Source of the DNA: CAYOVG01 sp964407285
GTDB taxonomy: Bacteria > Desulfobacterota > Syntrophobacteria > Syntrophobacterales > Syntrophobacteraceae
DNA: 15,452 nucleotides
Direction: 5' to 3'
NCBI GenBank assembly: GCA_964407285.1
Contig: CAYOVG010000157.1
Location: 1-15,452 of the forward strand
Shown: positions 8,637-15,388 of the stretch, piece after piece
Layout of the letters: each line of letters opens with the position of its first letter
Numbering within the stretch: the stretch's first letter is position 1
Program-made: the position numbers and the translations under genes
The notes under the pieces: model-generated
Told to the model about the DNA's origin: nothing
Databases searched by the model: none
What the model saw: only the letters and a program-made list of their open reading frames with translations

Positions 8637-9871
8637 GATGCCACAGTCCTTCTGTAATGGTAGGGATCGTATGATGAAGTTGCATCGACAAACGAGGATA
8701 TGTTCGAATCGTTCCATACTTCCTGCGCCAGGAAGCTCAACACCAGGTTGCGGGTAAGCGGCCTGTAGATCACGAGCGAGAGGTTTTGCTGTGAATCGGA
8801 CCGTTCGGTGGTCGCGCTTATGAGGGGATCGAAGCGAAAATTCCGCCACAACTGCCGGAACGAAAGATCGGCATACCATTTCGTATGCCATACCGGCAGG
8901 AGCGTTCCGACCATCAACTCGTGCCACGAACTGTCCGCGCGGCCGTCGGGCACGAGGTCCTCGAAGCTGAACTGATAGCCTGCTCTCACATGCGCCTTGC
9001 CTTCCATGAAGAGAAACATCTCCATGAAACCCAGGGAGTAGAACCTGCTGTTGGGGGAATCGTCGAGATTGAGGCGCCATTCGACGACGCCGTACGCCTC
9101 GCTGCGAAACCGGTCGTTGTGCTGCACGGCAAACCTCGGATAGAGGGAATGGACATCCACGCGCGATTCATTGTCGACCCAGTAGTGGCTGAAGATGTAA
9201 TCGAGATTGGCGTAGTAGGGCGGCTGGAGCCACTGCGCGTACAGGGATGGACGAGCCCCGATGATGTTGAGGTCGGAGTGGTCCGCGTACAGCAACTGGT
9301 AGTGATTGTAACCGACGCCCAGTCTCCAGGGATCGTTGCGCAAGACATCGTAGCGGCCGATGAGAGACGTCAGGAAAGCAAAATCGCTCTGATTGCGCAC
9401 TCCGGTGGGAATCGTCTCCAGTCCTATCTTTTCCAGGGGGCTGAGATAGAGGTTGTCGTCGTACTGAACGCCGAAGATCGCCGTGAACGTCCACGGCTTG
9501 TTGGCATGGATCGCCGCATCGACGGCGGCGAGCAGTTCCTTGATTTCCTTCTCCCGTTCGGGAGAGAGCTTCATTTCTGAAAGCTTGTCCAGCAAGTCCT
9601 TGGATTTATGGAATTCCTTCAGGTGGTAGAGCGCGACGGCCTCCCGTGCCATGGCCTCGGGGGCGAGCGAGGGCTTCTCGATGCGCGCCCGGCCGAGAAG
9701 CCTTGCCGCTTTTTCGTATTCCTTGTTGCGCAGGTGGATCGCTCCCATCTCGAAGTCGGCCTGGCCCGGGTCCACGTCCCGCGCCTCCTCGAACATGGCC
9801 AGCGCCTTGTCTATGTCGCGCCCCGGCGATATGCCCCTCGTCTTCGCCCATCTGGAGGAACGCCCACGCAA
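8612..9871 (-). CDS. TPR/outer-membrane beta-barrel protein, C-terminal part (frameshifted from 9606-10205)
   Basis: This frame carries the downstream part of one gene whose start lies in another frame. From about 9836 it continues the TPR region (DIDKALAMFEEARDVDP, then NKEYEKAARLLGRA). After KPWTF (about 9500) it gives roughly 290 residues of outer-membrane beta-barrel pattern: alternating hydrophobic/polar strands rich in Tyr, Trp and Asn, starting GVQYDDNLYL and ending in an aromatic residue (TLTW). TPRs followed by such a barrel resemble the Slam (surface lipoprotein assembly modifier, DUF560) layout; another TPR-barrel family is equally possible. The open frame reaches back to a TTG at 9871 with no ribosome binding site, so it is not an independent start. 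Removing one base restores a single 530-residue protein. The stop overlaps the fecR start, indicating one transcript. Confidence 0.75.
   Translation of the reverse strand: MRGRSSRWAKTRGISPGRDIDKALAMFEEARDVDPGQADFEMGAIHLRNKEYEKAARLLGRARIEKPSLAPEAMAREAVALYHLKEFHKSKDLLDKLSEMKLSPEREKEIKELLAAVDAAIHANKPWTFTAIFGVQYDDNLYLSPLEKIGLETIPTGVRNQSDFAFLTSLIGRYDVLRNDPWRLGVGYNHYQLLYADHSDLNIIGARPSLYAQWLQPPYYANLDYIFSHYWVDNESRVDVHSLYPRFAVQHNDRFRSEAYGVVEWRLNLDDSPNSRFYSLGFMEMFLFMEGKAHVRAGYQFSFEDLVPDGRADSSWHELMVGTLLPVWHTKWYADLSFRQLWRNFRFDPLISATTERSDSQQNLSLVIYRPLTRNLVLSFLAQEVWNDSNISSFVDATSSYDPYHYRRTVASCMLTLTW
8647..8651 (-). promoter_or_regulatory. ribosome binding site deciding the FecR start
   Basis: AAGGA on the minus strand lies ten bases before ATG 8636 and inside the 3' end of the barrel gene. 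The alternative ATG 8618 has no such site and would depend on coupled translation from the upstream gene. Confidence 0.5.
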
Positions 9872-10205
9872 GGTCGAAGTACGCTCTTCTGTACCTGGCC
9901 GGGTCCGCCGTGAGCAGTGTTTCGAAGATGATTCTTGCGGCTTCCGGTTTATTCAACCTCAGGTATATGATGCCCAGGGTGTACTGCGGGTCCAGGTTCC
10001 CGGGTTCGGCTGCGATGGCTTGTTGAATTTCCTCGAGCGCCGCCTGGTAGTCGCCGTGGTTCATGGCGTCGAGGGCGGCTCTGTAGGCGTTTGACGTCTG
10101 CGTGGGGGCGGCGGGCGCGGACTCGGATTTCAGGGGCGTGAGGGGCAGAAGCAGAAGGCAACAAGCCGCAAACAGATACCTTAGCGCAAGGGGGCGAGTT
10201 CCCAT
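9606..10205 (-). CDS. TPR/outer-membrane beta-barrel protein, N-terminal part (signal peptide and TPRs; frameshifted)
   Basis: This frame opens the TPR/barrel gene. ATG 10205 follows GGAGAG by five bases and begins a Sec signal peptide (LALRYLFAACCLLLLPL, cleavage near residue 30). TPR-like helices follow: NAYRAALDAMNHGDYQAALE, then NLDPQYTLGIIYLRLNKPEAARIIFETLL. Good protein sequence ends at about residue 124 (FLQMGEDEG, near 9834). Beyond that, this frame gives Gly/Arg/Ala-rich nonsense down to its stop at 9606, while the plus-one frame continues the TPRs and then the barrel. The two parts join seamlessly if one G is dropped from either of two G4 runs. As written the gene would not make the barrel. 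Either the base is a sequencing error or the gene is a pseudogene or switches by slippage. A strong promoter lies upstream. Confidence 0.75.
   Translation of the reverse strand: MGTRPLALRYLFAACCLLLLPLTPLKSESAPAAPTQTSNAYRAALDAMNHGDYQAALEEIQQAIAAEPGNLDPQYTLGIIYLRLNKPEAARIIFETLLTADPARYRRAYFDLAWAFLQMGEDEGHIAGARHRQGAGHVRGGAGRGPGPGRLRDGSDPPAQQGIRKSGKASRPGAHREALARPRGHGTGGRRALPPEGIP
9821..9840 (-). other. frameshift site in the TPR/barrel gene
   Basis: Reading leftward, the N-terminal frame must give way to the plus-one frame here. Two GGGG runs, at 9834-9837 and 9821-9824, are the natural places for one extra G. Loss of a G from the first gives GEDEGISPGRDID; loss from the second gives GEDEGHIAGRDID. 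Both join two parts of one TPR array without a gap. Confidence 0.8.
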
Positions 10206-10210
10206 CAATT

Positions 10211-10216
10211 CTCTCC
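10211..10216 (-). promoter_or_regulatory. ribosome binding site of the TPR/barrel gene
   Basis: GGAGAG on the minus strand, five bases before ATG 10205. It favours that ATG over the adjacent in-frame TTG at 10208. Confidence 0.6.
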
Positions 10217-10293
10217 AGGGTGGGAGGGTTAACCGGCAAAATATCTCTTGCTGCTGTATCCAAATAAAATAATAGATTTAATTAACGGGCGAA

Positions 10294-10322
10294 ATAATAG
10301 AACGAGCCGTATTCCATGTCAA
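10294..10322 (-). promoter_or_regulatory. sigma-70 promoter for the TPR/barrel-FecR transcript
   Basis: TTGACA (10322-10317, perfect -35) is followed after exactly 17 bases by TATTAT (10299-10294, five of six matches to the -10). Transcription would start near 10287, giving a leader of about 80 bases that is AT-rich at its start. It lies 30 bases past the HD-GYP stop codon, so the barrel-FecR genes probably form their own unit. Confidence 0.75.
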
Positions 10323-10352
10323 ACGAAACAGGTGGATCGGACGGGAATTTTC

Positions 10353-11945
10353 TTACCCTTGCCGCGCGGGTTCATCCGGCCCGCCGGATTCCGTCTCGCG
10401 CTTGCGCCAGTAGTCTTTCAGGGTCTTGACTATGTTGGCGTCGAAGTGGCTGTCGACGCCCTTGTCCAGTATCGCGAACGCCTCTTCCGCCACCATCGCG
10501 TCACGGTAGTGGCGTTTCGCCGTAAGCGCCTCGAAAACGTCGGCGACCGCGAGAATGCGCGACATGAACGGTATCCGGTTGCCCTTCAGCCCCATGCCGT
10601 AACCCGTGCCGTCAAGGCGTTCGTGATGGCATGATGCGATGAGCGGCACGTTTTTGTACCTGCGGACAAAACTCATCCTGCTGAGTATGCTCCTGGTGAA
10701 TTCGACATGCTTCTTGATGTGTTTGAATTCGTCGTCGGTGAGCTTTCCGGGCTTTTTCAAAACGGCGTCGCATATTCCTATCTTCCCGTAATCGTGCAGC
10801 AACCCCGCGACGTACAGGACGTCCAGCTCCGCTTCTCCGAAACCCAGCTCCCTGCCTATCCCCACCGCGTATTCGGCGACCTTCTGAGAGTGCCCGGCGG
10901 TCAGGGGGTCCTTGGCGTCTATGGATGCGGCCAGCACCTCGAGGGTGCTGCGAAACTGCCTGTTCTGATCGCGAAAGAGAGTTGCGTTTTCGAGCGCTAT
11001 GGCGATCTGGGGCGTCAGCGCCCGCAGGATGTCGAGGTCGGCTTCGGTGAAAACCCCGTCCTTCTTGTTGATGACCTGTATGACCCCGAGTATCTCCTCG
11101 GACTGGTTCTTGACGGGCGTGCACAGCACGCAACGCGTGCGGTATCCCGTCTTCAGATCGCTTCGCCTGTCGAACCGGGAGTCGCTGTAAGCGTCTTCGA
11201 TACTGATTTCCCGGCCCGTTATCGCGACATAACCCGCTATTCCGACATTAAGATTCAGGGAAATCCCTTCCTCCATGGATTCCGCGAACAGGCTGTTCAA
11301 CCGCCTTTTGTTCCCGTCCATCAGGAAACAGGCCACCCGCTCGCAGCCCACCGTATCCTTGAGTTCATAGACTATCGGCTCGACGCCGCGCCTCGAGATG
11401 TCGCCGCTCGCGAACATGGCGCTCAACCCGGAAGCCGCTTCCAGGATCAGGGATTCATCCCGTTTGCCGAATATCCCGGTCCGTTTGTTGAGAAGCTCGA
11501 TAACCCCCGCCACCTCGCCATCGGTCCCGAAGAAGGGTGCGGCAAGTATGCTGTGAGTCCGAAACCCGCTCTCCATATCGATGTCACGGTTGAACCTGTG
11601 GTCTTCATACGCGTCGGGCACGTTGAACGGCCTCGCCAGCAAAGCGCTCAACCCCGCTATGCCCATCTTGAGATCTATGGTGATCTTCTGGTCCGTCAGG
11701 CCCTGGGCGAACTTGGTCCACAGCTCCATCCGCTCCTGGTCGAGGAGAAAAAGGGTGCTCCTGTCGGCGTGAAGGGTCTTGGAGGTTTCGTGCATGATCA
11801 GCGGAATGAGGCGGTCGATGTCTCTTTCGGACCCTATGAGCCTTCCGATTTCGAGGAACCTTCGAAGGCGTTCGTTCTCTGCCCTGAGCCGGGCTAACTC
11901 CCGGTTCAGGTCATGAGCCCCACTGGATGGATTGATCTCTTCCAT
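10353..11945 (-). CDS. GAF-GAF-HD-GYP protein (putative c-di-GMP phosphodiesterase)
   Basis: Predicted cytoplasmic enzyme of 530 residues that would hydrolyse c-di-GMP. A short coiled coil (about 11-35) precedes GAF1 (about 40-175), GAF2 (about 185-320) and an HD-GYP domain (about 330-515). Metal-site residues are intact: H352 (AGHS), H384-D385 (LLHDYGKIG), H413 (KKHVEF), H440-H441 (CHHERLDG) and D469 (AVADVFEAL). The signature GYP is GYG (448-450, DGTGYGMGLKG), so activity is likely but not certain. GAF1 contains NKRTGIFGKRDE (153-164), an exact match to the NKXnFX3DE signature of cyclic-nucleotide-binding GAF domains; GAF2 has the near match NKKDGVFTEADL. Both GAFs share the DAY.D.RF..D..SG(F/Y)RT segment. 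ATG 11945 has AAGGAG seven bases upstream. It is on the same strand as, and upstream of, the barrel-FecR-cyclase set. Confidence 0.95.
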   Translation of the reverse strand: MEEINPSSGAHDLNRELARLRAENERLRRFLEIGRLIGSERDIDRLIPLIMHETSKTLHADRSTLFLLDQERMELWTKFAQGLTDQKITIDLKMGIAGLSALLARPFNVPDAYEDHRFNRDIDMESGFRTHSILAAPFFGTDGEVAGVIELLNKRTGIFGKRDESLILEAASGLSAMFASGDISRRGVEPIVYELKDTVGCERVACFLMDGNKRRLNSLFAESMEEGISLNLNVGIAGYVAITGREISIEDAYSDSRFDRRSDLKTGYRTRCVLCTPVKNQSEEILGVIQVINKKDGVFTEADLDILRALTPQIAIALENATLFRDQNRQFRSTLEVLAASIDAKDPLTAGHSQKVAEYAVGIGRELGFGEAELDVLYVAGLLHDYGKIGICDAVLKKPGKLTDDEFKHIKKHVEFTRSILSRMSFVRRYKNVPLIASCHHERLDGTGYGMGLKGNRIPFMSRILAVADVFEALTAKRHYRDAMVAEEAFAILDKGVDSHFDANIVKTLKDYWRKRETESGGPDEPARQG

Positions 11946-12027
11946 GAGAAAGCTCCTTGACCCGGAGTTGACGGAGCCCTGTCGGTAGCAACCGGAACGG
12001 TCGCATTCATGGCTTCATGCGAATATG

Positions 12028-12056
12028 TAGATAGATCCCGCCCACCACTTTGTCAC
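12028..12056 (-). promoter_or_regulatory. possible promoter for the HD-GYP gene
   Basis: GTGACA (12056-12051, five of six matches to the -35) lies 17 bases before TATCTA (12033-12028, a weak -10). Transcription would start near 12021, about 75 bases before the gene. The -10 is poor, so this is only a candidate. Confidence 0.3.
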
Positions 12057-12060
12057 AATA

Positions 12061-12077
12061 GCTTGCGTATAGCAAGC
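12061..12077. repeat. 6-bp inverted repeat, operator-like
   Basis: GCTTGC and GCAAGC flank GTATA symmetrically, just upstream of the candidate HD-GYP promoter. The size and placement suit a regulator-binding site, but with only six paired bases chance is a real alternative. Confidence 0.35.
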
Positions 12078-12191
12078 AGAATTCGCGGCGGACGACCCGC
12101 CGGTCTTGCCGGACCGGGGGCCCGCCGGCTCTTGGGGGGCGGCCGGAGGATGCTTCGGCTTCCGGCCGGGCCGGGGCTGCCGGAGCACGGT

Positions 12192-12203
12192 CGCCCGCGG
12201 GCG
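12192..12203. repeat. GC palindrome after the membrane-protein gene
   Basis: CGCCCGCGGGCG is a perfect 12-bp palindrome seven bases past the stop codon of the leftward membrane-protein gene. It is followed by more GC-rich dyads (about 12100-12180) but no T-tract, so it could aid termination without being a classic intrinsic terminator. The rest of the 11946-12209 gap shows no gene. Confidence 0.3.
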
Positions 12204-12209
12204 GATTCC

Positions 12210-15200
12210 TCAACGCTCCCGCGGTTCTTTCACCGCTTCCAGCATTTTGCCCAGTTCGGTTCGAAGCGACGGGTCGAGTTCCAATGCTCTCTCGAAGTTT
12301 TCTCGCGCATCGGCGAAATGCCCCGCATACATCCGGCAACGCCCCAGGTAGTAGTGGGCTCGCGGCAGTTCCGGGTGGTCTCCGTGCTTCGAAATCCATG
12401 CGGTCAGCAGCTTCGACGCTTCTTCCCACTGACTCCGGTGGAACACGCAGCGGGCCGCGAGGAGAGAACTTTCCGCCTTCATCGCCGCGGGACTGGCGGA
12501 ACTTTCGGAAACGGCGACGGACAAAGCGCGGGCGGGACCGTACCGGCCGGCGTCGCACCACGTTCTCGCCATCGACATGAGCGCTTCGGGCGATTCCAGT
12601 TCCGTCAGCCGGGCCGCGGCGTTCCCCCCCCACTGGCTGTCCGGATGGGTGACGAGCGCCTGCCGGAGGTAGCCCTTGGCTGCGTCCGCGTTGCCGAGCG
12701 ACTTATAGGCGAGGCCGATCTGGTACAGGATATCGGCGTGGAGGCGGGAGTCGGGGTAGCGTTCGAGAAAAGGGGCGAGGGTGTCGATGACCTCCTGCCA
12801 CCTGTCGTCGGCGGCATACGTGAGCGCAATGTAGAACGCCGAGTAGTCCACCACGGGAGAGCGCGGGAATTTTTCGACGCCTTTCCTGAAAAGGCGCCGG
12901 GCCTCCTCCATCGCCTTGTCCCTCCGGTCCTTGATCGCCGCGCTCTCCCTGCCGCTCGGGTTGAGGCTGCTCGCCCGTTCGTAGATTCCGACCGCCTTCC
13001 GGTAGAGAAGCAAAGGGTCGTGGTCCACCCTGAGCATCATCGCCGCGACGAAAGCTCCTCCCATCAATACCCACGGCAGGACCGGCGCGGATGGGGATGG
13101 ATGGACCGCCTGCCGGCCGCCGGAGGCTGTCCCGGCGTCGGACGAAGCCTCTCCGGCATGGCCGCCGTCCCGCGCTCTTGCGCTCCTTTTCCCGAAACGC
13201 GCGAAAACCGTCCCGGCCAGGGCCGTCCCGACGGCGAGCAGGGTGAGCCGGTTTCCCAGGGAGTAAACACCCGCGCCGGTCGAGAACTCGATGACCACTT
13301 CCGGCGTGTGGGGCACGAGCAGCATGAACGCGGGGGATGCAAGATAGATTTCGCCCTTTCCGCTCACGATCCGCCAGTCGGGGTGGTAGGCGATTTTAAG
13401 CCACAGCGGCTGCATGACGGAAGATGTCTTCACGGTGATCCGGTTGTCTCCGAGCGAGGCCGACGCCCGGACCGAATCGCTCCCGGCAATCGGATACCGA
13501 GGTATGTCCTCCATCGGCCCCTCCCACAACGGCAGGTCCTTCCAGTATTCTCCTCCATCCGATTTCGGGGTCGCCACGAGGGGAACATCCAGGGACGACT
13601 TCCGGAACCAGTCGTATTGGACCTGCTTCCAATTGTGCGCCGGTATGCGATAGGGCTTGTAGCGCAACGGGACCACGTACGAGCCGTCGCAGTCGGCCAC
13701 GCGGTAGATCCGGTAGGGCGGAAACGAAGCCCGCGGTATGAAATCGGGGCACTCGTCCAGCGCCCGCTTGACCTGTTCCGTGACCGCGACGAACTGGGAC
13801 GCATTGAAGAGGCGCAGGTGGGCGGCCCCGCGGGTGGGATTCAGGTACGTGTAGTTGTACTGCGGGAACGGGCAGGCCGGAGCCCATGAGAGTTCCGACT
13901 CCATGTAAAACACGAAGGGGGCGTTGACCGCCGACTGGACGTAGAGCCCCTCCGCGGTGGAACGGCCCGAGAAGAAGGGAAGCATTTCGAACGCTCGCAT
14001 CGTTCCCGTGTCGTTGTGCTCCGTGGCGTGTTCGTACACCACCCGCGGCGAATTCGCGTCTCCGCGCAGATACTCGTTCACATCCCGAAAGGCGGGCCAC
14101 GCCGGTTTGCTTTCGAATCCGGAATAGTTCCACTCAACCCAGGTGGGCAGGAATTCAACCCGGTGGATCGCCGCGGCGACCAGGGCGAACACCGCGATGC
14201 AGGACACCGCGAGCGGGTAGGGGATTCGTTCCAGGACCTTTCCCCAGCCTATCGCCCCCAGGAGAACCAGGAACATTTGAGCGAAGGGAATGAAGCGTAT
14301 GTCGATGAGCCCCACGAGCGGGGTGACGGCGTAGCACAGGAAGGCCAGGGCGGTGTGCCACCACAGGTAATGTTCGGGACCCGCGCCGATACCGTATCCG
14401 GCAAGCCCCCGCCTCCCTCCGCGAAACCGGTCCCACAGCCGGACCATCCACCCCGCTGCAATTCCCGCAACGGCCGGAAGCAGGATCGGAGGCATCAGTT
14501 CTCGCCGGTCCTGTATGTCCCAGGCGCTGCTGAACGAAGTGTTCCAGGGGGTCTGCGCCAGGAGGGGCAGGAGCCAGAAGCCCGCAAACGCGAACGCCAG
14601 GGCGTGGAGGCAAATGACGTGGAGTACGCGGTCCCGGCGAAGCAGAAAGAAGGAACTGCCGAATCCCGACTGAAGCAGGGGGTAGCCGTGGCAAAGGGCG
14701 ATCAGGCTTTCGATGAAGGCGTTTCGGACGAGGTTCCTGTTTCTCGGGATGTCGCGATAGAGTTTCCCCACCAGGTAGATGCAAAGAATCATGGACATGC
14801 CGTAGGCGAATTCCCCGGCAAGCGTGCTCGCGATATTGCCGCCCCACATGGCGTTTTCTTCCGTCAAGAGGAACAGGACCGAAAAACCGGCTCCCAGGAA
14901 GCAGACGGTTGAGTCGTATCCCATGTTGCGCAGGCATTTGTACGCGGCGACCGGCATGGGAAGCACGGCCGCGAGCGTCACGAGTTTGAACGCCACCTGC
15001 ATGGGCGTGAGGAGAGACACGAGGGCCATCAGCGCGAACGGAAGCGGAAAGTAGTGCAAGAACATGGGGAAGCCCGCGTAGTTCCCATGCACCCATGTGA
15101 GGAACGATTCCCCCGAGAAAAGCCGGTCGCGCATGAGCACGGCCGTGGGGTAGTGGGAAGCCGTATCGCCTCCGGTGATGACGGTGGAACGGAAGAGGAG

Positions 15201-15293
15201 GGCGGGCGGGAAAAACAGGATGAGGAAACATTCCAGCGCCAGGATCAGGATGACGATCTTCACGCGTTTCGATGGAGAGTTGAATCTAACCAT
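12210..15293 (-). CDS. GT-C-like (PTPS-related) polytopic membrane protein with C-terminal TPR domain
   Basis: Large inner-membrane protein of 1027 residues. The first 380 residues hold about ten hydrophobic helices. After the first (11-34) comes TVITGGDTASHYP, with Asp43 in the first outer loop, as in the 6-pyruvoyl-tetrahydropterin-synthase-related membrane family and GT-C glycosyltransferases, which use polyprenyl-phosphate sugars. The PTPS-related name reflects family naming, not pterin synthesis. A mixed extracytoplasmic-type region (about 380-670) contains many Tyr, Trp and Pro. Two more helices (about 680-698 and 737-753) flank a Ser/Gly/Arg-rich linker. Residues about 760-1027 are TPR-like repeats, including ILYQIGLAYKSLGNADAAKG and YYLGRCRMYAGHFADARENF. 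A transferase role for a cell-surface glycan is an inference. The start has only a weak ribosome binding site. Fusion of the membrane part with a TPR tail is unusual and worth noting. Confidence 0.85.
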   Translation of the reverse strand: MVRFNSPSKRVKIVILILALECFLILFFPPALLFRSTVITGGDTASHYPTAVLMRDRLFSGESFLTWVHGNYAGFPMFLHYFPLPFALMALVSLLTPMQVAFKLVTLAAVLPMPVAAYKCLRNMGYDSTVCFLGAGFSVLFLLTEENAMWGGNIASTLAGEFAYGMSMILCIYLVGKLYRDIPRNRNLVRNAFIESLIALCHGYPLLQSGFGSSFFLLRRDRVLHVICLHALAFAFAGFWLLPLLAQTPWNTSFSSAWDIQDRRELMPPILLPAVAGIAAGWMVRLWDRFRGGRRGLAGYGIGAGPEHYLWWHTALAFLCYAVTPLVGLIDIRFIPFAQMFLVLLGAIGWGKVLERIPYPLAVSCIAVFALVAAAIHRVEFLPTWVEWNYSGFESKPAWPAFRDVNEYLRGDANSPRVVYEHATEHNDTGTMRAFEMLPFFSGRSTAEGLYVQSAVNAPFVFYMESELSWAPACPFPQYNYTYLNPTRGAAHLRLFNASQFVAVTEQVKRALDECPDFIPRASFPPYRIYRVADCDGSYVVPLRYKPYRIPAHNWKQVQYDWFRKSSLDVPLVATPKSDGGEYWKDLPLWEGPMEDIPRYPIAGSDSVRASASLGDNRITVKTSSVMQPLWLKIAYHPDWRIVSGKGEIYLASPAFMLLVPHTPEVVIEFSTGAGVYSLGNRLTLLAVGTALAGTVFARFGKRSARARDGGHAGEASSDAGTASGGRQAVHPSPSAPVLPWVLMGGAFVAAMMLRVDHDPLLLYRKAVGIYERASSLNPSGRESAAIKDRRDKAMEEARRLFRKGVEKFPRSPVVDYSAFYIALTYAADDRWQEVIDTLAPFLERYPDSRLHADILYQIGLAYKSLGNADAAKGYLRQALVTHPDSQWGGNAAARLTELESPEALMSMARTWCDAGRYGPARALSVAVSESSASPAAMKAESSLLAARCVFHRSQWEEASKLLTAWISKHGDHPELPRAHYYLGRCRMYAGHFADARENFERALELDPSLRTELGKMLEAVKEPRER

Positions 15294-15357
15294 AAAATCC
15301 AGCTTCGGTGTGAGGTTGTTTCGGACCGGGCGAACACCGTGCGGCCGCCGGCTTTAG

Positions 15358-15386
15358 GATATAGCATGTATCATGCCGGTTTGCCA
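15358..15386 (-). promoter_or_regulatory. possible promoter for the membrane-protein gene, with dyad in the spacer
   Basis: TGGCAA (15386-15381) and TATATC (15363-15358) are 17 bases apart on the minus strand, about 65 bases before the gene. Each is a modest match to the sigma-70 consensus. The spacer contains the perfect dyad GCATG-TAT-CATGC (15364-15376), a plausible operator position. Confidence 0.3.
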
Positions 15387-15388
15387 GT

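Noticed and set aside
12007..12633. Minus-strand open frame of 208 codons covering the gap between the HD-GYP and membrane-protein genes
   Set aside because: Most of it overlaps the TPR-coding region in another frame, its composition is Arg/Pro-rich, and it has no ribosome binding site or domain.
12009..13889. Plus-strand open frame of 626 codons opposite the membrane-protein gene
   Set aside because: It is the antisense shadow of the TPR half of the 1027-residue protein and is of low-complexity, Arg/Gly/Pro-rich composition.
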